Of a stretch of 64,000 bases of DNA, positions 28,914 to 38,465 are shown in pieces. The DNA comes from Vallitalea sp. (GTDB lineage: Bacteria; Bacillota; Clostridia; Lachnospirales; Vallitaleaceae): NCBI GenBank assembly GCA_025210515.1, contig JAOARM010000019.1, positions 1 through 64,000 of the forward strand, written 5' to 3'. Both the position numbers and the translations under genes were made by a program. Numbering within the stretch: position 1 is the first letter of the stretch; each line of letters begins with the position of its first letter. The notes below the pieces were generated by a model. That model was not told where the DNA came from, ran no database searches, and was given only the letters and a program-made list of their open reading frames with translations.

Positions 28914-29580
28914 TTCCCCACACCACCTTCAAATATTTTGGCTCTTTTGGATTGATTTCTATTTTTTCACGTATTCTTCTTATATGCACAGTAACAGTGT
29001 CTGAATTATAAGCTGGCTCTTTCCAAACCTTTTCATATATTTCATCTATTGAAAATACTCTGTTTGGATGACACATTAGTAGATATAGAATCTTGTATTC
29101 TAATGGAGTAATTTTAACATTCTCTCCATCTACTGATAATATTTTACATTCGTCATTTAACTCAATTCCTCCTATTTTAATAATATTTTTATTCTCTTTC
29201 ATATCACTATAGTTAGTATATCTTCTTATATTAGAGTTAACTCTAGCTAATAATTCTAATGGATCAAAAGGCTTAGTAATATAATCATCTGCTCCAACGT
29301 TAAGCCCTAGAATTTTATCAGTACTTTCAGATTTAGCAGATAGGAATATTATTGGGACTGTACTATTTTCTCTGATTTTTATAGTTGCACTAGTACCATC
29401 AAGTAATGGCATCATAATATCCATTAAAATTAAATGGATTTCTTCTCTTTCAAAAACCTCAAGTGCTTCTTTTCCATTATAAGCCTTTAATACATTATAA
29501 TTTTGATTTTTTAGGTAGATTTCAATAGCATCTGCTATTTCTTTTTCATCATCAACAACTAAAATATTATACATATGCAT
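28891..29580 (-). CDS. OmpR/PhoB-family response regulator
   Basis: 229 aa from the ATG at 29580 (AGAGGAG just upstream); the frame is open to 29634 without a ribosome site, and an ATG at 29574 is nearly as good. The receiver domain has acidic pocket VVDDEKE, phospho-acceptor aspartate in LILMDIMMPLLDGT, Thr/Ser at FLSAKSES and Lys at YITKPFDPLEL. The winged-helix output domain (about 130-229) ends IRRIREKIEINPKEPKYLKV. It pairs with the overlapping kinase. An 11-bp direct repeat about 140 bp upstream of its start is a candidate autoregulatory site. Confidence 0.92.
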   Translation of the reverse strand: MHMYNILVVDDEKEIADAIEIYLKNQNYNVLKAYNGKEALEVFEREEIHLILMDIMMPLLDGTSATIKIRENSTVPIIFLSAKSESTDKILGLNVGADDYITKPFDPLELLARVNSNIRRYTNYSDMKENKNIIKIGGIELNDECKILSVDGENVKITPLEYKILYLLMCHPNRVFSIDEIYEKVWKEPAYNSDTVTVHIRRIREKIEINPKEPKYLKVVWGIGYKFQK

Positions 29581-29720
29581 ATTTCTCCTCTTGCAATTAT
29601 AGATAAATGGTATAATCATATTTACGTTACACAATTACGCATTTAATTATACTGCTATCTATTATTAAGATATCTTATATTCATATATTAACATATAATT
29701 TTTAAAGTTTTACTACTATA

Positions 29721-29742
29721 TTTCTTAAAAATTTCTTAAAAA
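29721..29742. promoter_or_regulatory. Candidate response-regulator binding site, 11-bp direct repeats
   Basis: TTTCTTAAAA occurs at 29721-29730 and again at 29732-29741, one DNA helical turn apart, in the divergent region between the response-regulator gene and the phosphatase gene. Direct repeats at 11-bp spacing are the usual DNA target format of OmpR/PhoB proteins. The assignment is inference. Confidence 0.4.
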
Positions 29743-29861
29743 ACTTTTAAAGAAGTTATAATAACAAAAAATCTATAATTTAATATGGTAACTATATGGA
29801 AATTTATGTTATAATGTTATGATGTTTATAATCACTTGACTAAATAGGAGTGACCTTAGGT

Positions 29862-31694
29862 GTGAATAAAAATTATACAATTGCAGATTATTACATAAAT
29901 AATCTATCTATACATGAATTACAAGAAAGAACTTTAATGGTCAAACAATTATTTGATGATGCTAACGATGCAATTTTTTTTGGATTTAGTGACAAGTTAG
30001 GATTTCCTAAAAATTTTATACATGTAAATAAAGCTGTTTGTGACTTATTAGGTTATACTCAAAAAGAACTATTACAAACTTCACCAGACTTAATATATGA
30101 TAAAAAATTTCCTACTAAAGGATTAAGAGAACTAATAGATTATTACCGTACAAAAAAAAGCAAAGTTCAAGTAATAATTAAATCCAAAGATGGAGCCCCC
30201 ATCCCTATGGAAGTAAATATACGTGTATATGAACTTAACAATGAAAAGTTCTATTTAGCAATTGGAAGAGATATTTCCAATAGCATTATTCAAAAAGAGA
30301 AAGCTATTAATCATTCAAAACTATTAGAACGAATTTTGATTGGTATTCCTGATATTATAGGTGTATATGACACTGATCATACAATTATATTTTATAACGA
30401 AGCCGGATACAAGTTTTATAATAAAACAAGTTCACAAGTAAAAGGTAAGAAATGTTATGAAATGTTATGTAGAACATCTATATGTGATGACTGTAAAATG
30501 AATAAAGCTATACAACATAAAAAAATTATTAAAAGTCAAAGATATGTTACTGAAATTAACGCTTATGTAGATTGTTGTTGGAATCCTGTATTAGATGAAT
30601 CTGGAGAAGTAATGTTTGTTATTGAACAAATAAGAGATATTACAGAAAGAAAGCGTTTAGAAACTATAGTTAATGAAAATGCAGAAAACTACAATCAGAT
30701 AGTCAATCTTTTACCAGATGCAGTAATTATTAGTGTTAATGGTACAATAGTATGTGCTAATAAGACTGCATTAAAATACGATAATTATGGTCTAAATAAA
30801 AAAATATATGATTTTACTCCTGGTTACGAAGAAATAATTAAAAATAGACTTGATCAGATTGTAAAGCATAAAATTTCAAAAACTATATTTGATTATAAGA
30901 TTGTTAAAGATAAATCTATAATAGATTTAGAAGCAAGTTCAAGTTATATAAACTACAACGGAAAACCAGCAGTATTATCACTATTACGAGATGTAACGAA
31001 AAGAAAAAAAGAACTTAATACAGCAGCTATACATCAACAAAATATGCTTAATAAAATTCCTGATTTTAGTAATAGAATAGAAATTGAAACTCTATACTTA
31101 CCTGCCAAAACTGTAAGTGGAGATTTCTTTTCTTTTCATAAAGTAAGAGATGACTTAATAATTGGTATTCTTGGAGATGTAAGTGGTAAAGGTGTTAGTT
31201 CCGCCCTTAGCATTTCGGCATTTAATGTTTTATTTCATGAAGCTACTTTAAAAAGTGAAGATCCAGAAAAAATAATCAATATATTAAATCATAAGATTGT
31301 GGATTATATAGATGACCATTATATTGCTGCTTGTTGTTTTAGTCTAGATTTTAAAACTAATACAGCAAAAGTAATTGGTGCAGGTATTAATCAATTTATT
31401 ACAAGAACAAAAGATGAACCATATTGTGAACAAATTATTAAAGGGCCTTTTTTAGGAATGTTTGACGAAAGTAGTTTTGGGCAATTAACTATTAATTTTG
31501 AATCAGGTGATAAATTCTACTTTTTATCCGATGGATTAGATTTTATCTATGATAACAAATTATTAATTGAAAAACTCAAACACTCCACTTTAACAGATTA
31601 CAAAAATTATTTATATGATTATTTTCAGAAATTGCAAGTAAATATAGATGGCATTAAAGATGATAGTACATTACTTGCAATAGAAATTAAGTAA
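29862..31694 (+). CDS. PAS-domain SpoIIE/RsbU-type serine phosphatase
   Basis: 610 aa from the GTG at 29862 (six bases after GGAGTGA); an earlier in-frame GTG at 29850 overlaps that ribosome site. Three PAS-like domains precede the catalytic part: about 15-140 (NFIHVNKAVCDLLGYTQKEL), 150-270 (DIIGVYDTDHTIIFYNEAGY; contains CRTSICDDCKMNK, a possible cofactor or redox cluster of cysteines) and 280-390. The C-terminal PP2C domain shows the metal aspartates in KTVSGDFFSF, GILGDVSGKGVSSAL and FLSDGLDF. Family role: dephosphorylation of a STAS-domain anti-anti-sigma factor, switching sigma or output activity on a PAS-sensed signal. It heads a four-gene operon with the matching kinase and STAS protein. 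Confidence 0.9.
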   Translation: MNKNYTIADYYINNLSIHELQERTLMVKQLFDDANDAIFFGFSDKLGFPKNFIHVNKAVCDLLGYTQKELLQTSPDLIYDKKFPTKGLRELIDYYRTKKSKVQVIIKSKDGAPIPMEVNIRVYELNNEKFYLAIGRDISNSIIQKEKAINHSKLLERILIGIPDIIGVYDTDHTIIFYNEAGYKFYNKTSSQVKGKKCYEMLCRTSICDDCKMNKAIQHKKIIKSQRYVTEINAYVDCCWNPVLDESGEVMFVIEQIRDITERKRLETIVNENAENYNQIVNLLPDAVIISVNGTIVCANKTALKYDNYGLNKKIYDFTPGYEEIIKNRLDQIVKHKISKTIFDYKIVKDKSIIDLEASSSYINYNGKPAVLSLLRDVTKRKKELNTAAIHQQNMLNKIPDFSNRIEIETLYLPAKTVSGDFFSFHKVRDDLIIGILGDVSGKGVSSALSISAFNVLFHEATLKSEDPEKIINILNHKIVDYIDDHYIAACCFSLDFKTNTAKVIGAGINQFITRTKDEPYCEQIIKGPFLGMFDESSFGQLTINFESGDKFYFLSDGLDFIYDNKLLIEKLKHSTLTDYKNYLYDYFQKLQVNIDGIKDDSTLLAIEIK

Positions 31695-31703
31695 GGTGGT
31701 TAT

Positions 31704-32126
31704 ATGGGAAAAAAAGAATTAATATTATATGGATTAGATAATTATAAAATAGTAATCAATAAAATTATTAATGAATTAAAACAAATAGATAGTTTAATTG
31801 ATGATTTTGATATTCGTTTAATTCTTACAGAAGCTTTAACTAATGCATTCAATCACGGAAATAAAAAATCAAAAGATAAACCTATATTTCTTAGATATCT
31901 ATTAAATAAAAATCAGATTATCATAGAGGTAGAAGCTTCTGGTGATAGATCTAATGATGAATTAGACAATATTACTATAGAAGATACTATATCGGAGGAC
32001 ACTATATTAGATACACAAGGTAGAGGGCTATTTTTAATTAATTGTATTGCAGATGAAATGGAATTTAAAAACAAATGTTTAGTAATTAAAAAAAATTTAT
32101 CTAATAAAAGCTTAATACCTTGTTGA
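31704..32126 (+). CDS. RsbW/SpoIIAB-like ATPase (anti-sigma-type kinase)
   Basis: 140 aa, ATG with AGGTGG, 9 bp after the phosphatase. It has a GHKL ATPase core: N box LTEALTNAFNHGNKK, with the catalytic glutamate and the Mg-binding asparagine, and the G2 motif TQGRGLFLINCIADEMEF. The G1 motif, normally D-x-G-x-G, reads VEASGDRSND, so the adenine-contacting aspartate seems replaced. This is unusual and may weaken ATP binding. Family role: phosphorylates the STAS antagonist and binds a sigma factor or another target. No sigma-factor gene is adjacent, so the target here is open. Confidence 0.85.
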   Translation: MGKKELILYGLDNYKIVINKIINELKQIDSLIDDFDIRLILTEALTNAFNHGNKKSKDKPIFLRYLLNKNQIIIEVEASGDRSNDELDNITIEDTISEDTILDTQGRGLFLINCIADEMEFKNKCLVIKKNLSNKSLIPC

Positions 32127-32159
32127 ATTTAAGGTAAAAATTAACTTAGGAGTAATGAC

Positions 32160-34163
32160 ATGAAAATAAAAATGAGTCTCAAAATGAAATTAGTTTTATT
32201 ACTACTCATATTTATTTCAGTCCCATTAATAACTTTAGGGACGTTATCAGTAAATATGAGTTCAACTTCAATGCAAAATGCAAAAGAAGAAGAATTAGAA
32301 AAAATTATAACTAGTTCTTCTAAGATTATTAATCAGACTTTAGATTCTGTTAATAATTATGTAGAAATAATAAGCCATAATAAACTATTAGCAGAAACGG
32401 CTAATGAAGATAAAAGTACATATGCTGATTCGCTACATTATCTAGAAAGAGTTCAAAAAAATCATAGTGATCAAATAGAAAATTTAATTATTACTGATTC
32501 TACAGGTAAAGTAGTTGTAAATAATGAAACTAGATATAAAAGCTATGATTTAAGTGATAGAGAATATATCAAGAAAGCATTACAAGGATCTCCAACATAT
32601 AGTGACGTTATAATATCCAAAACATCTAACAATCCAATAGTTTCTATTGCATATCCTCTTAAAATAAAAGACAAGATAGTTGGTACTTTAATTGGTTGTA
32701 TTAAGTTTGAAACTTTAACGTCTCATATGTCTACAATACAAGTAGGTAAAAATGGATATGCTTATTTAATTGATAGAACCGGATTGATTTTATATCATCC
32801 TATAGCGGAAGAAATTAATACAAATATTGAAAACAATGCTGACGAAGATTTAATTAAGTTATCAAAGAAAATGAAAGCTGGCGAAAAAGGCAGTGGGTAT
32901 TATACATATCAAGGTATTAAGAAATTCATTAGATTTACACCAATTGGTAACTATACGTTAATTATTACAGCTAATTATGACGAGTATATGAGTTCCGCAC
33001 ATAAAATTAGAACACAGACTGTACTGATTACTTTGATTTCATTATTACTAGCAACTTCATTATCTTATACTCTAGCATCTAGAAAGATGGCTAATCCAAT
33101 TCGCAAACTTGAAAAATTAATGATAAAAGCTGGTGATGGTGACCTAACTGTTAAATCAAATATTAATACAGGTGATGAAATTGAGAATCTAGGAGATTAT
33201 TTTAATAATATGATAGAATCTCAGTCTAATATTATCAAGTATATTAAAAATGGTTCATTTGAGCTTGCGAGAGCATCAGAAGAAATAAGTGCTTCTACAG
33301 AAGAGATAAGTTCTTCCACAGAAGAAATAACCAATAATATACAAGAAGTTTCATCAAATGCACAGCATCAAAACAATTCAATAGTAGAAACATCCAAAGT
33401 ACTAGTTCAACTTTCAAGCTTAGTACAAATAGCACAAAATAAAGCAATGACTGCTAAAGACAACTCAGAAAATACACTTAATACCGCTAAAGAAGGTAGA
33501 GCTAAAGTCAATGAAACCGTTGACGCAATCGAAAATATTAATAAAACTTCATCAGAAACTGAACAAGTTCTCATGACGCTAAATAATTTATCGAAAAAAG
33601 TAAAAGGTATTATAGTTACAATTAATAATATATCTAGTCAGACTAATTTACTTGCATTAAATGCAGCTATAGAAGCCGCAAGAGCTGGTGAACATGGAAA
33701 AGGATTCACAGTTGTTGCTGATGAAGTAAGAACCCTTTCAGAACAAACGAATATTGAGGCAAATGAAATAGCCAGTTTAGTTAATGAAATGGTTATTCAA
33801 ATAGATAAAGCTGTTCAATCTATGAGCTCTAATAAAAACGCTGTTGAAGATGGTGTTCTTATAGCTAAAGAAACAGATTCAGCTTTTGTAAGTATTATAG
33901 ATGCAGTTATGCAAATTAACAAAGATATCGCTCAAATTGTTAACGTAACAGAAGATGAAGTTGCAAGTTCAGATCAAATTATTAAATTAATAGATACCGT
34001 AGCAACTATAACAGAAACTACTAGTTTAAATAGTCAAGAAGTGGCTGCCGCTTCTGAGGAGCAAGCTTCAATTATACAAAATCTTGCTTCAAGTTCGGAA
34101 GAAACAAGTGCAATGGCAAGTAACTTAAATGATTTAGTAAAGAATTTTATTACACGAACATGA
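32160..34163 (+). CDS. Methyl-accepting chemotaxis protein
   Basis: 667 aa, ATG with GGAGTAA. TM1 ([17 protein letters not shown]) is followed by an extracytoplasmic dCache-type sensor (about 40-270; [38 protein letters not shown]), TM2 (about 285-305), a HAMP domain ([19 protein letters not shown]) and a long coiled-coil signalling domain. The tip motif is [20 protein letters not shown] with [18 protein letters not shown]. There is no C-terminal receptor pentapeptide. It lies between the RsbW-like and STAS genes of a partner-switching operon, which is uncommon. It may be a chemoreceptor, or the input of this operon rather than of the flagellar Che array. Confidence 0.93.
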   Translation: MKIKMSLKMKLVLLLLIFISVPLITLGTLSVNMSSTSMQNAKEEELEKIITSSSKIINQTLDSVNNYVEIISHNKLLAETANEDKSTYADSLHYLERVQKNHSDQIENLIITDSTGKVVVNNETRYKSYDLSDREYIKKALQGSPTYSDVIISKTSNNPIVSIAYPLKIKDKIVGTLIGCIKFETLTSHMSTIQVGKNGYAYLIDRTGLILYHPIAEEINTNIENNADEDLIKLSKKMKAGEKGSGYYTYQGIKKFIRFTPIGNYTLIITANYDEYMSSAHKIRTQTVLITLISLLLATSLSYTLASRKMANPIRKLEKLMIKAGDGDLTVKSNINTGDEIENLGDYFNNMIESQSNIIKYIKNGSFELARASEEISASTEEISSSTEEITNNIQEVSSNAQHQNNSIVETSKVLVQLSSLVQIAQNKAMTAKDNSENTLNTAKEGRAKVNETVDAIENINKTSSETEQVLMTLNNLSKKVKGIIVTINNISSQTNLLALNAAIEAARAGEHGKGFTVVADEVRTLSEQTNIEANEIASLVNEMVIQIDKAVQSMSSNKNAVEDGVLIAKETDSAFVSIIDAVMQINKDIAQIVNVTEDEVASSDQIIKLIDTVATITETTSLNSQEVAAASEEQASIIQNLASSSEETSAMASNLNDLVKNFITRT

Positions 34164-34174
34164 GGTGATGAATA

Positions 34175-34453
34175 ATGGATAAAAAGAAGATTGCTATATC
34201 AAAAGATTTTTCTGTAGATGAAGCTACTGATTTTAGAGAAAAAGTGTATCATTTAATTAATAACGGAGAGAAATATTTTAAACTAGATTTTAGTAGATGT
34301 GAGTTTGTAGATAGTACAGGCTTAGGTGTATTAGTAAGCATTCATAAGAAATGTGGTGAGTTAAATGGTGAACTAGAACTTTGTTCAATTAATAATAAAG
34401 TAATGAAACTATTTAACTTAACTAGATTAGATCAAGTATTCAATATAAGTTAA
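34175..34453 (+). CDS. STAS-domain anti-sigma factor antagonist (RsbV/SpoIIAA-like)
   Basis: 92 aa, ATG with GAGGTGA, 11 bp after the chemoreceptor gene. It is a single STAS domain: KYFKLDFSRCEFVDSTGLGVLVSIHKK contains the serine/threonine of the conserved DSTGLG phosphorylation motif. By family, it is phosphorylated by the RsbW-like kinase and dephosphorylated by the SpoIIE-type phosphatase of the same operon. Its output (sigma factor release or another partner) is not determinable here. Confidence 0.92.
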   Translation: MDKKKIAISKDFSVDEATDFREKVYHLINNGEKYFKLDFSRCEFVDSTGLGVLVSIHKKCGELNGELELCSINNKVMKLFNLTRLDQVFNIS

Positions 34454-34528
34454 TCCTTCATATAAGAATATTATATTATCTTAATGTACATAATATAATT
34501 GTTTAGATTATATAAGGAGGGTTTTTGT

Positions 34529-34708
34529 ATGGACACACAACGTGCTAAAGAGATATCAACATCTCTTAAAATGGCTAATGTAACATATAATGGATCTAAT
34601 ATTTATATCGAGCAAGTAAATGATTATAAAAACTCAGCTAGTATCCACTTCCTTAACAATCCACAAAGTAGCCAGGAAGTATCATTAAATGATTTAATTG
34701 AACATTAG
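34529..34708 (+). CDS. sspH: H-type small acid-soluble spore protein
   Basis: 59 aa. The ATG at 34529 follows AAGGAGGG; a longer frame from 34499 has no ribosome site. The start MDTQRAKEISTSLKMANVTY and the phrase YNGSNIYIEQV are typical of the SspH family (Bacillus SspH begins similarly with MD-x-x-RAKEI). The protein is a minor spore-core component made in the forespore. Its presence shows the organism can sporulate. It has its own terminator, and the 75-base gap from the STAS gene leaves room for its own forespore promoter. Confidence 0.88.
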   Translation: MDTQRAKEISTSLKMANVTYNGSNIYIEQVNDYKNSASIHFLNNPQSSQEVSLNDLIEH

Positions 34709-34734
34709 ATAATATGGTTTGTGGCTAAACAATT

Positions 34735-34761
34735 AGGGGCTAAAAAATAGCCCCTTTTTTT
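34735..34761 (+). terminator. Terminator after sspH
   Basis: AGGGGCTA pairs with TAGCCCCT over a 5-base loop, followed by seven T. Confidence 0.92.
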
Positions 34762-34802
34762 ATGCTTTAGAATAACGATATATTTTATTTATGAAATCAA
34801 CA

Positions 34803-34827
34803 AAGACCTTTCCATAGGAAAGATCTT
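34803..34827 (-). terminator. Probable terminator of the tRNA-Arg transcript
   Basis: AAGACCTTTCC and GGAAAGATCTT form an 11-position stem with one mismatch and a 3-base loop. On the minus strand it is followed by CTTTGTTG, only a weak T-tract. It lies 68 bases downstream of the tRNA. Confidence 0.5.
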
Positions 34828-34894
34828 CTACACTACTGATTAATTAAATTAATATATTATCCATATACAGATATTTCATATTTTTAAATATTAG

Positions 34895-34968
34895 TGTTCC
34901 CGGCGGGAGTCGAACCCACGGCCTACCGCTTAGGAGGCGGTCGCTCTATCCTGCTGAGCTACGGAAAC
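34895..34968 (-). tRNA. tRNA-Arg (anticodon CCU)
   Basis: The minus strand folds as a full cloverleaf of 74 nt. The acceptor stem is GTTTCCG/CGGGAAC with discriminator A, D-arm GCTC...GAGC, anticodon stem ACCGC/GCGGT with loop CTCCTAA (anticodon CCT), and T-arm GTGGG-TTCGACT-CCCGC. The 3' CCA is not encoded. It reads AGG codons. Confidence 0.95.
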
Positions 34969-35175
34969 ATTTAATACATAAATATTGTTGCATTCTATAT
35001 TTTATCATTTTTTTTCATATAGTCAAGTAAATCTAATAAAATTACTATTAATACTGGAAGAGTATCATTAAAAATTATAAAAAGCCTTTTGTCAATTGGT
35101 TTTATTTGTTATAATCATAGATAACCCAAATTACTAATAACTAATTATAAAATATAAATAAATTAGGTGATATCT

Positions 35176-38100
35176 ATGATTTCTTTTTCTCTTTCTGACA
35201 TTAGAAAATTGTGCAATGATAGGACTTTTATGAGAGGTGTAAAATACTATAATAAAGGTCATGTTATTAATGTTGATTTTTATTCAGATTTCTTTGAAAT
35301 TCAAGTAGAAGGTCAAGATCTATACAATGTCTTAATAGAGTTTAATCATATAACTGGTTCAATTAACTATACGGAATGTACTTGTAAAGCATATCACAAA
35401 TACAGTGGTGCTTGTAAACATATTATCGCTTCTTTACTTACAATATTATACAAGCAAGATGAATATAATAAAAATTATATTACAGTATCTTATGATAACT
35501 TAATAAATAATTTTTCTAAAGCTTTAACTCATAATACTAATAAAAATAGTAAAAAGAAATTAGTTAACATGGATATTACTTTTTTTCCAGTTAATATATA
35601 TAATAAAATATTTTCATCTTCATACAACTTTAAAATAGGAGAAAAAAGACTCTATACCCTAAAAGACTTTAATGAACTATATAATAAACACAAAATCGGA
35701 GGTACTATAACTTTCGGTAAAGAATTTACTTATGATTCCTCATATCATTACTTTAATAAAACAGATAGTGACATACTATCTGTTATTGGTGATTATTATG
35801 AAACCAAGGAATTTATTAAAAAAGAAAACAACTCTAACTACTCATATGACACATACAAAAATACTATTCCTCTACCAGAAATCTATATCAAAAAAACTTT
35901 AGCCTTATTAGAAAATAGACATTTTAAGATTAGTTATAATGATATTATATATTCAAATTGTTCAATACAAACTAACCTAGAAATGCAATTTGAAGTAAGC
36001 GAGTCAGATAAAAATATATTTGTATATATTAAAGATAATGCTAATTTTTTTAGTTTAACAAAAGACTGCATGTATATTTTTTATAATAATGATATATATA
36101 AATTATCACCAGAAAAGCAACAACTTTTTCATGTCATTGATAAAACATTTAATAATACTACAAAATCAATAGAGCTTAGTAATAATTACAAACACAAATT
36201 TGTATCATCTATATTACCAGTTCTAAAAGAATTAGGTTCAGTAGAAATAGCTGAGAATATATCCAAAAAACTATACTCCAAAGATCTTATATGTGAAATA
36301 TATTTAGATAAATATTATGATACTATAAAATGTACTGTAGATTTTATATATGGTGACTATAAAATTGGCGTAATCCCTACAGTTAAGCCAGATTTACCTC
36401 ATGATATAATATTAGTCCAAGATATTAAAAAAGAAGCTAATATACTTAACCTATTAGATGAAGCATCTTGTTTCCAATATGAAGATAATGAATTTTTTAC
36501 TATAGAAGATGAACATAATTTGTATGATTTTATATATTATTATCTACCTAAACTTCAACAACTTGCTACTGTGTATTATTCTGATAATTTCAAAAACATT
36601 CATATAAAAGAATATAATATGCAAGGTAGTATAAGCCTTAGTGAAAAGAACTCGAATATGCTTGATTTTACATTTAACATAGATGGAATTGATAATGATG
36701 AACTATCCTTAATTATGAATTCTATCAAAGAAAAAAAACGTTATTATAAGCTTAAAAACGGTGGATTCTTATCTCTTGATAATGAAGAAAACCAGAATAT
36801 ATCTACAATAATTAATAACTTGAATTTATCTTCAAAAGACTTTAGAAATAATGTAATAAAAATACCTAAATACAAAGCATTATATATTGATTCATTGTTA
36901 GAAGATAAGAATATAACAGCGATTAATAAAAGACTAAATTTTAAAGAATTGGTAGACGATATCAAAAAACCAAGTACTATGAATTTTGCCCCTCCTGAAA
37001 ATTTGGAAAATATACTAAGAGATTATCAAAAATTTGGATTTATGTGGTTAAAAACTCTAAGCTACTATGGTTTTGGTGGCATATTAGCTGATGATATGGG
37101 ATTAGGAAAAACTCTTCAATCAATAGCACTTATTAAATCAATAGACACAAACAATCCTTCTATAGTTATTGCTCCAACATCTTTAGTATATAACTGGGAA
37201 GATGAAATTAATAAATTTGCTCCCGACATGAAAGTTTTAGTTATTATGGGCACTAAATTAGAACGTCAACAGAAATATAAGCACATTACTAATAGCAATG
37301 TTGTTCTTACATCATATGGTCTGTTAAAAAGAGATATAGAAATATATGCTAATTATTTATTTGAGTATTGTTTTATTGATGAAGCTCAGCATATTAAAAA
37401 TCCTAACTCACTTAATGCTAAATCTGTAAAACTAATTAATGCCAAAGTTAGATATGCCCTTACAGGTACACCTATAGAAAATTCCTTAACAGAGCTCTGG
37501 TCAATATTTGACTTTATAATGCCTAGCTATTTACTTAGTCATACAAAGTTTACTGCTAATTATGAACGACCTATTATTAAACATAACGACCAAGAAGCAT
37601 TGAAGCAGTTAACACTACAAATATCACCATTTATACTTAGACGATTAAAAAGTGATGTTCTAACAGAGCTTCCTCCTAAGATAGAAACTAAAATGTCATC
37701 TGAATTATCCGAAAGTCAGAAAAAAATATATTTAGGTTACTTACAAAAAACTAAGAAGGAGATTGCACAAGAAATAGCAACAAAAGGCTTTAATAAAAGT
37801 ACTATTAAAATACTAGCCGCACTAACTAGATTAAGACAAATATGTTGTCATCCATCTACATTTATTGAAGATTATAGTGGTGATAGTGGCAAATTGCAAT
37901 TACTTAACGAGCTTGTGACTGATGGGGTAGCAAGTGGACATAGAATATTAATTTTTTCTGGATTTACAAGTATGCTTAATATTATTAAAAATATGCTTGA
38001 TTCTAATAATATATCCAATTATTATTTAGATGGTCATACTAAGCCTGAAGATAGAAGAAATCTTGTACATTCTTTTAATACGGATAATACTAGTGTTTTT

Positions 38101-38397
38101 CTTATTTCATTAAAAGCTGGTGGTACAGGGCTTAATTTAACTGGTGCGGACATGGTAATACATTATGACCCATGGTGGAATCCAGCAGTTGAAGACCAAG
38201 CAACTGATAGAGCTTACAGAATAGGACAAAATAAATCTGTTCAAGTATTTAAACTAATAACAACTGGAACAATTGAAGAACGCATTTACCAGTTACAACA
38301 AAAAAAGAAATCAATAATTGATTCAGTAATAAAACCGGGTGAAACTCTTATAACTAAATTAAACGAAGAAGAAATTAAATCATTATTTGATATATAG
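35176..38397 (+). CDS. SWIM zinc-finger SNF2-family helicase/ATPase
   Basis: 1073 aa from the ATG at 35176, after AGGTGA (a GTG at 35167 overlaps the ribosome site). An N-terminal SWIM zinc finger (CTCKAYHKYSGACKH; C-x-C-x9-C-x-H) is followed by a long middle region with divergent beta-rich sequence typical of bacterial SNF2 proteins. The two helicase lobes are at about 610-1070. Motif I is ILADDMGLGKTLQS, motif II FIDEAQHIKN, motif III YALTGTPIENS, motif V SLKAGGTGLNLTGAD and motif VI DQATDRAYRIGQNK. It is an ATP-dependent DNA translocase that may remodel protein-DNA complexes or transcription; the exact role is unknown. It appears monocistronic. Confidence 0.93.
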   Translation: MISFSLSDIRKLCNDRTFMRGVKYYNKGHVINVDFYSDFFEIQVEGQDLYNVLIEFNHITGSINYTECTCKAYHKYSGACKHIIASLLTILYKQDEYNKNYITVSYDNLINNFSKALTHNTNKNSKKKLVNMDITFFPVNIYNKIFSSSYNFKIGEKRLYTLKDFNELYNKHKIGGTITFGKEFTYDSSYHYFNKTDSDILSVIGDYYETKEFIKKENNSNYSYDTYKNTIPLPEIYIKKTLALLENRHFKISYNDIIYSNCSIQTNLEMQFEVSESDKNIFVYIKDNANFFSLTKDCMYIFYNNDIYKLSPEKQQLFHVIDKTFNNTTKSIELSNNYKHKFVSSILPVLKELGSVEIAENISKKLYSKDLICEIYLDKYYDTIKCTVDFIYGDYKIGVIPTVKPDLPHDIILVQDIKKEANILNLLDEASCFQYEDNEFFTIEDEHNLYDFIYYYLPKLQQLATVYYSDNFKNIHIKEYNMQGSISLSEKNSNMLDFTFNIDGIDNDELSLIMNSIKEKKRYYKLKNGGFLSLDNEENQNISTIINNLNLSSKDFRNNVIKIPKYKALYIDSLLEDKNITAINKRLNFKELVDDIKKPSTMNFAPPENLENILRDYQKFGFMWLKTLSYYGFGGILADDMGLGKTLQSIALIKSIDTNNPSIVIAPTSLVYNWEDEINKFAPDMKVLVIMGTKLERQQKYKHITNSNVVLTSYGLLKRDIEIYANYLFEYCFIDEAQHIKNPNSLNAKSVKLINAKVRYALTGTPIENSLTELWSIFDFIMPSYLLSHTKFTANYERPIIKHNDQEALKQLTLQISPFILRRLKSDVLTELPPKIETKMSSELSESQKKIYLGYLQKTKKEIAQEIATKGFNKSTIKILAALTRLRQICCHPSTFIEDYSGDSGKLQLLNELVTDGVASGHRILIFSGFTSMLNIIKNMLDSNNISNYYLDGHTKPEDRRNLVHSFNTDNTSVFLISLKAGGTGLNLTGADMVIHYDPWWNPAVEDQATDRAYRIGQNKSVQVFKLITTGTIEERIYQLQQKKKSIIDSVIKPGETLITKLNEEEIKSLFDI

Positions 38398-38465
38398 TTC
38401 ATTTTACTTACCTACATTGACATTATAATTTTTTTATGTTACTATTTGTTCAAAATTAATATCAC

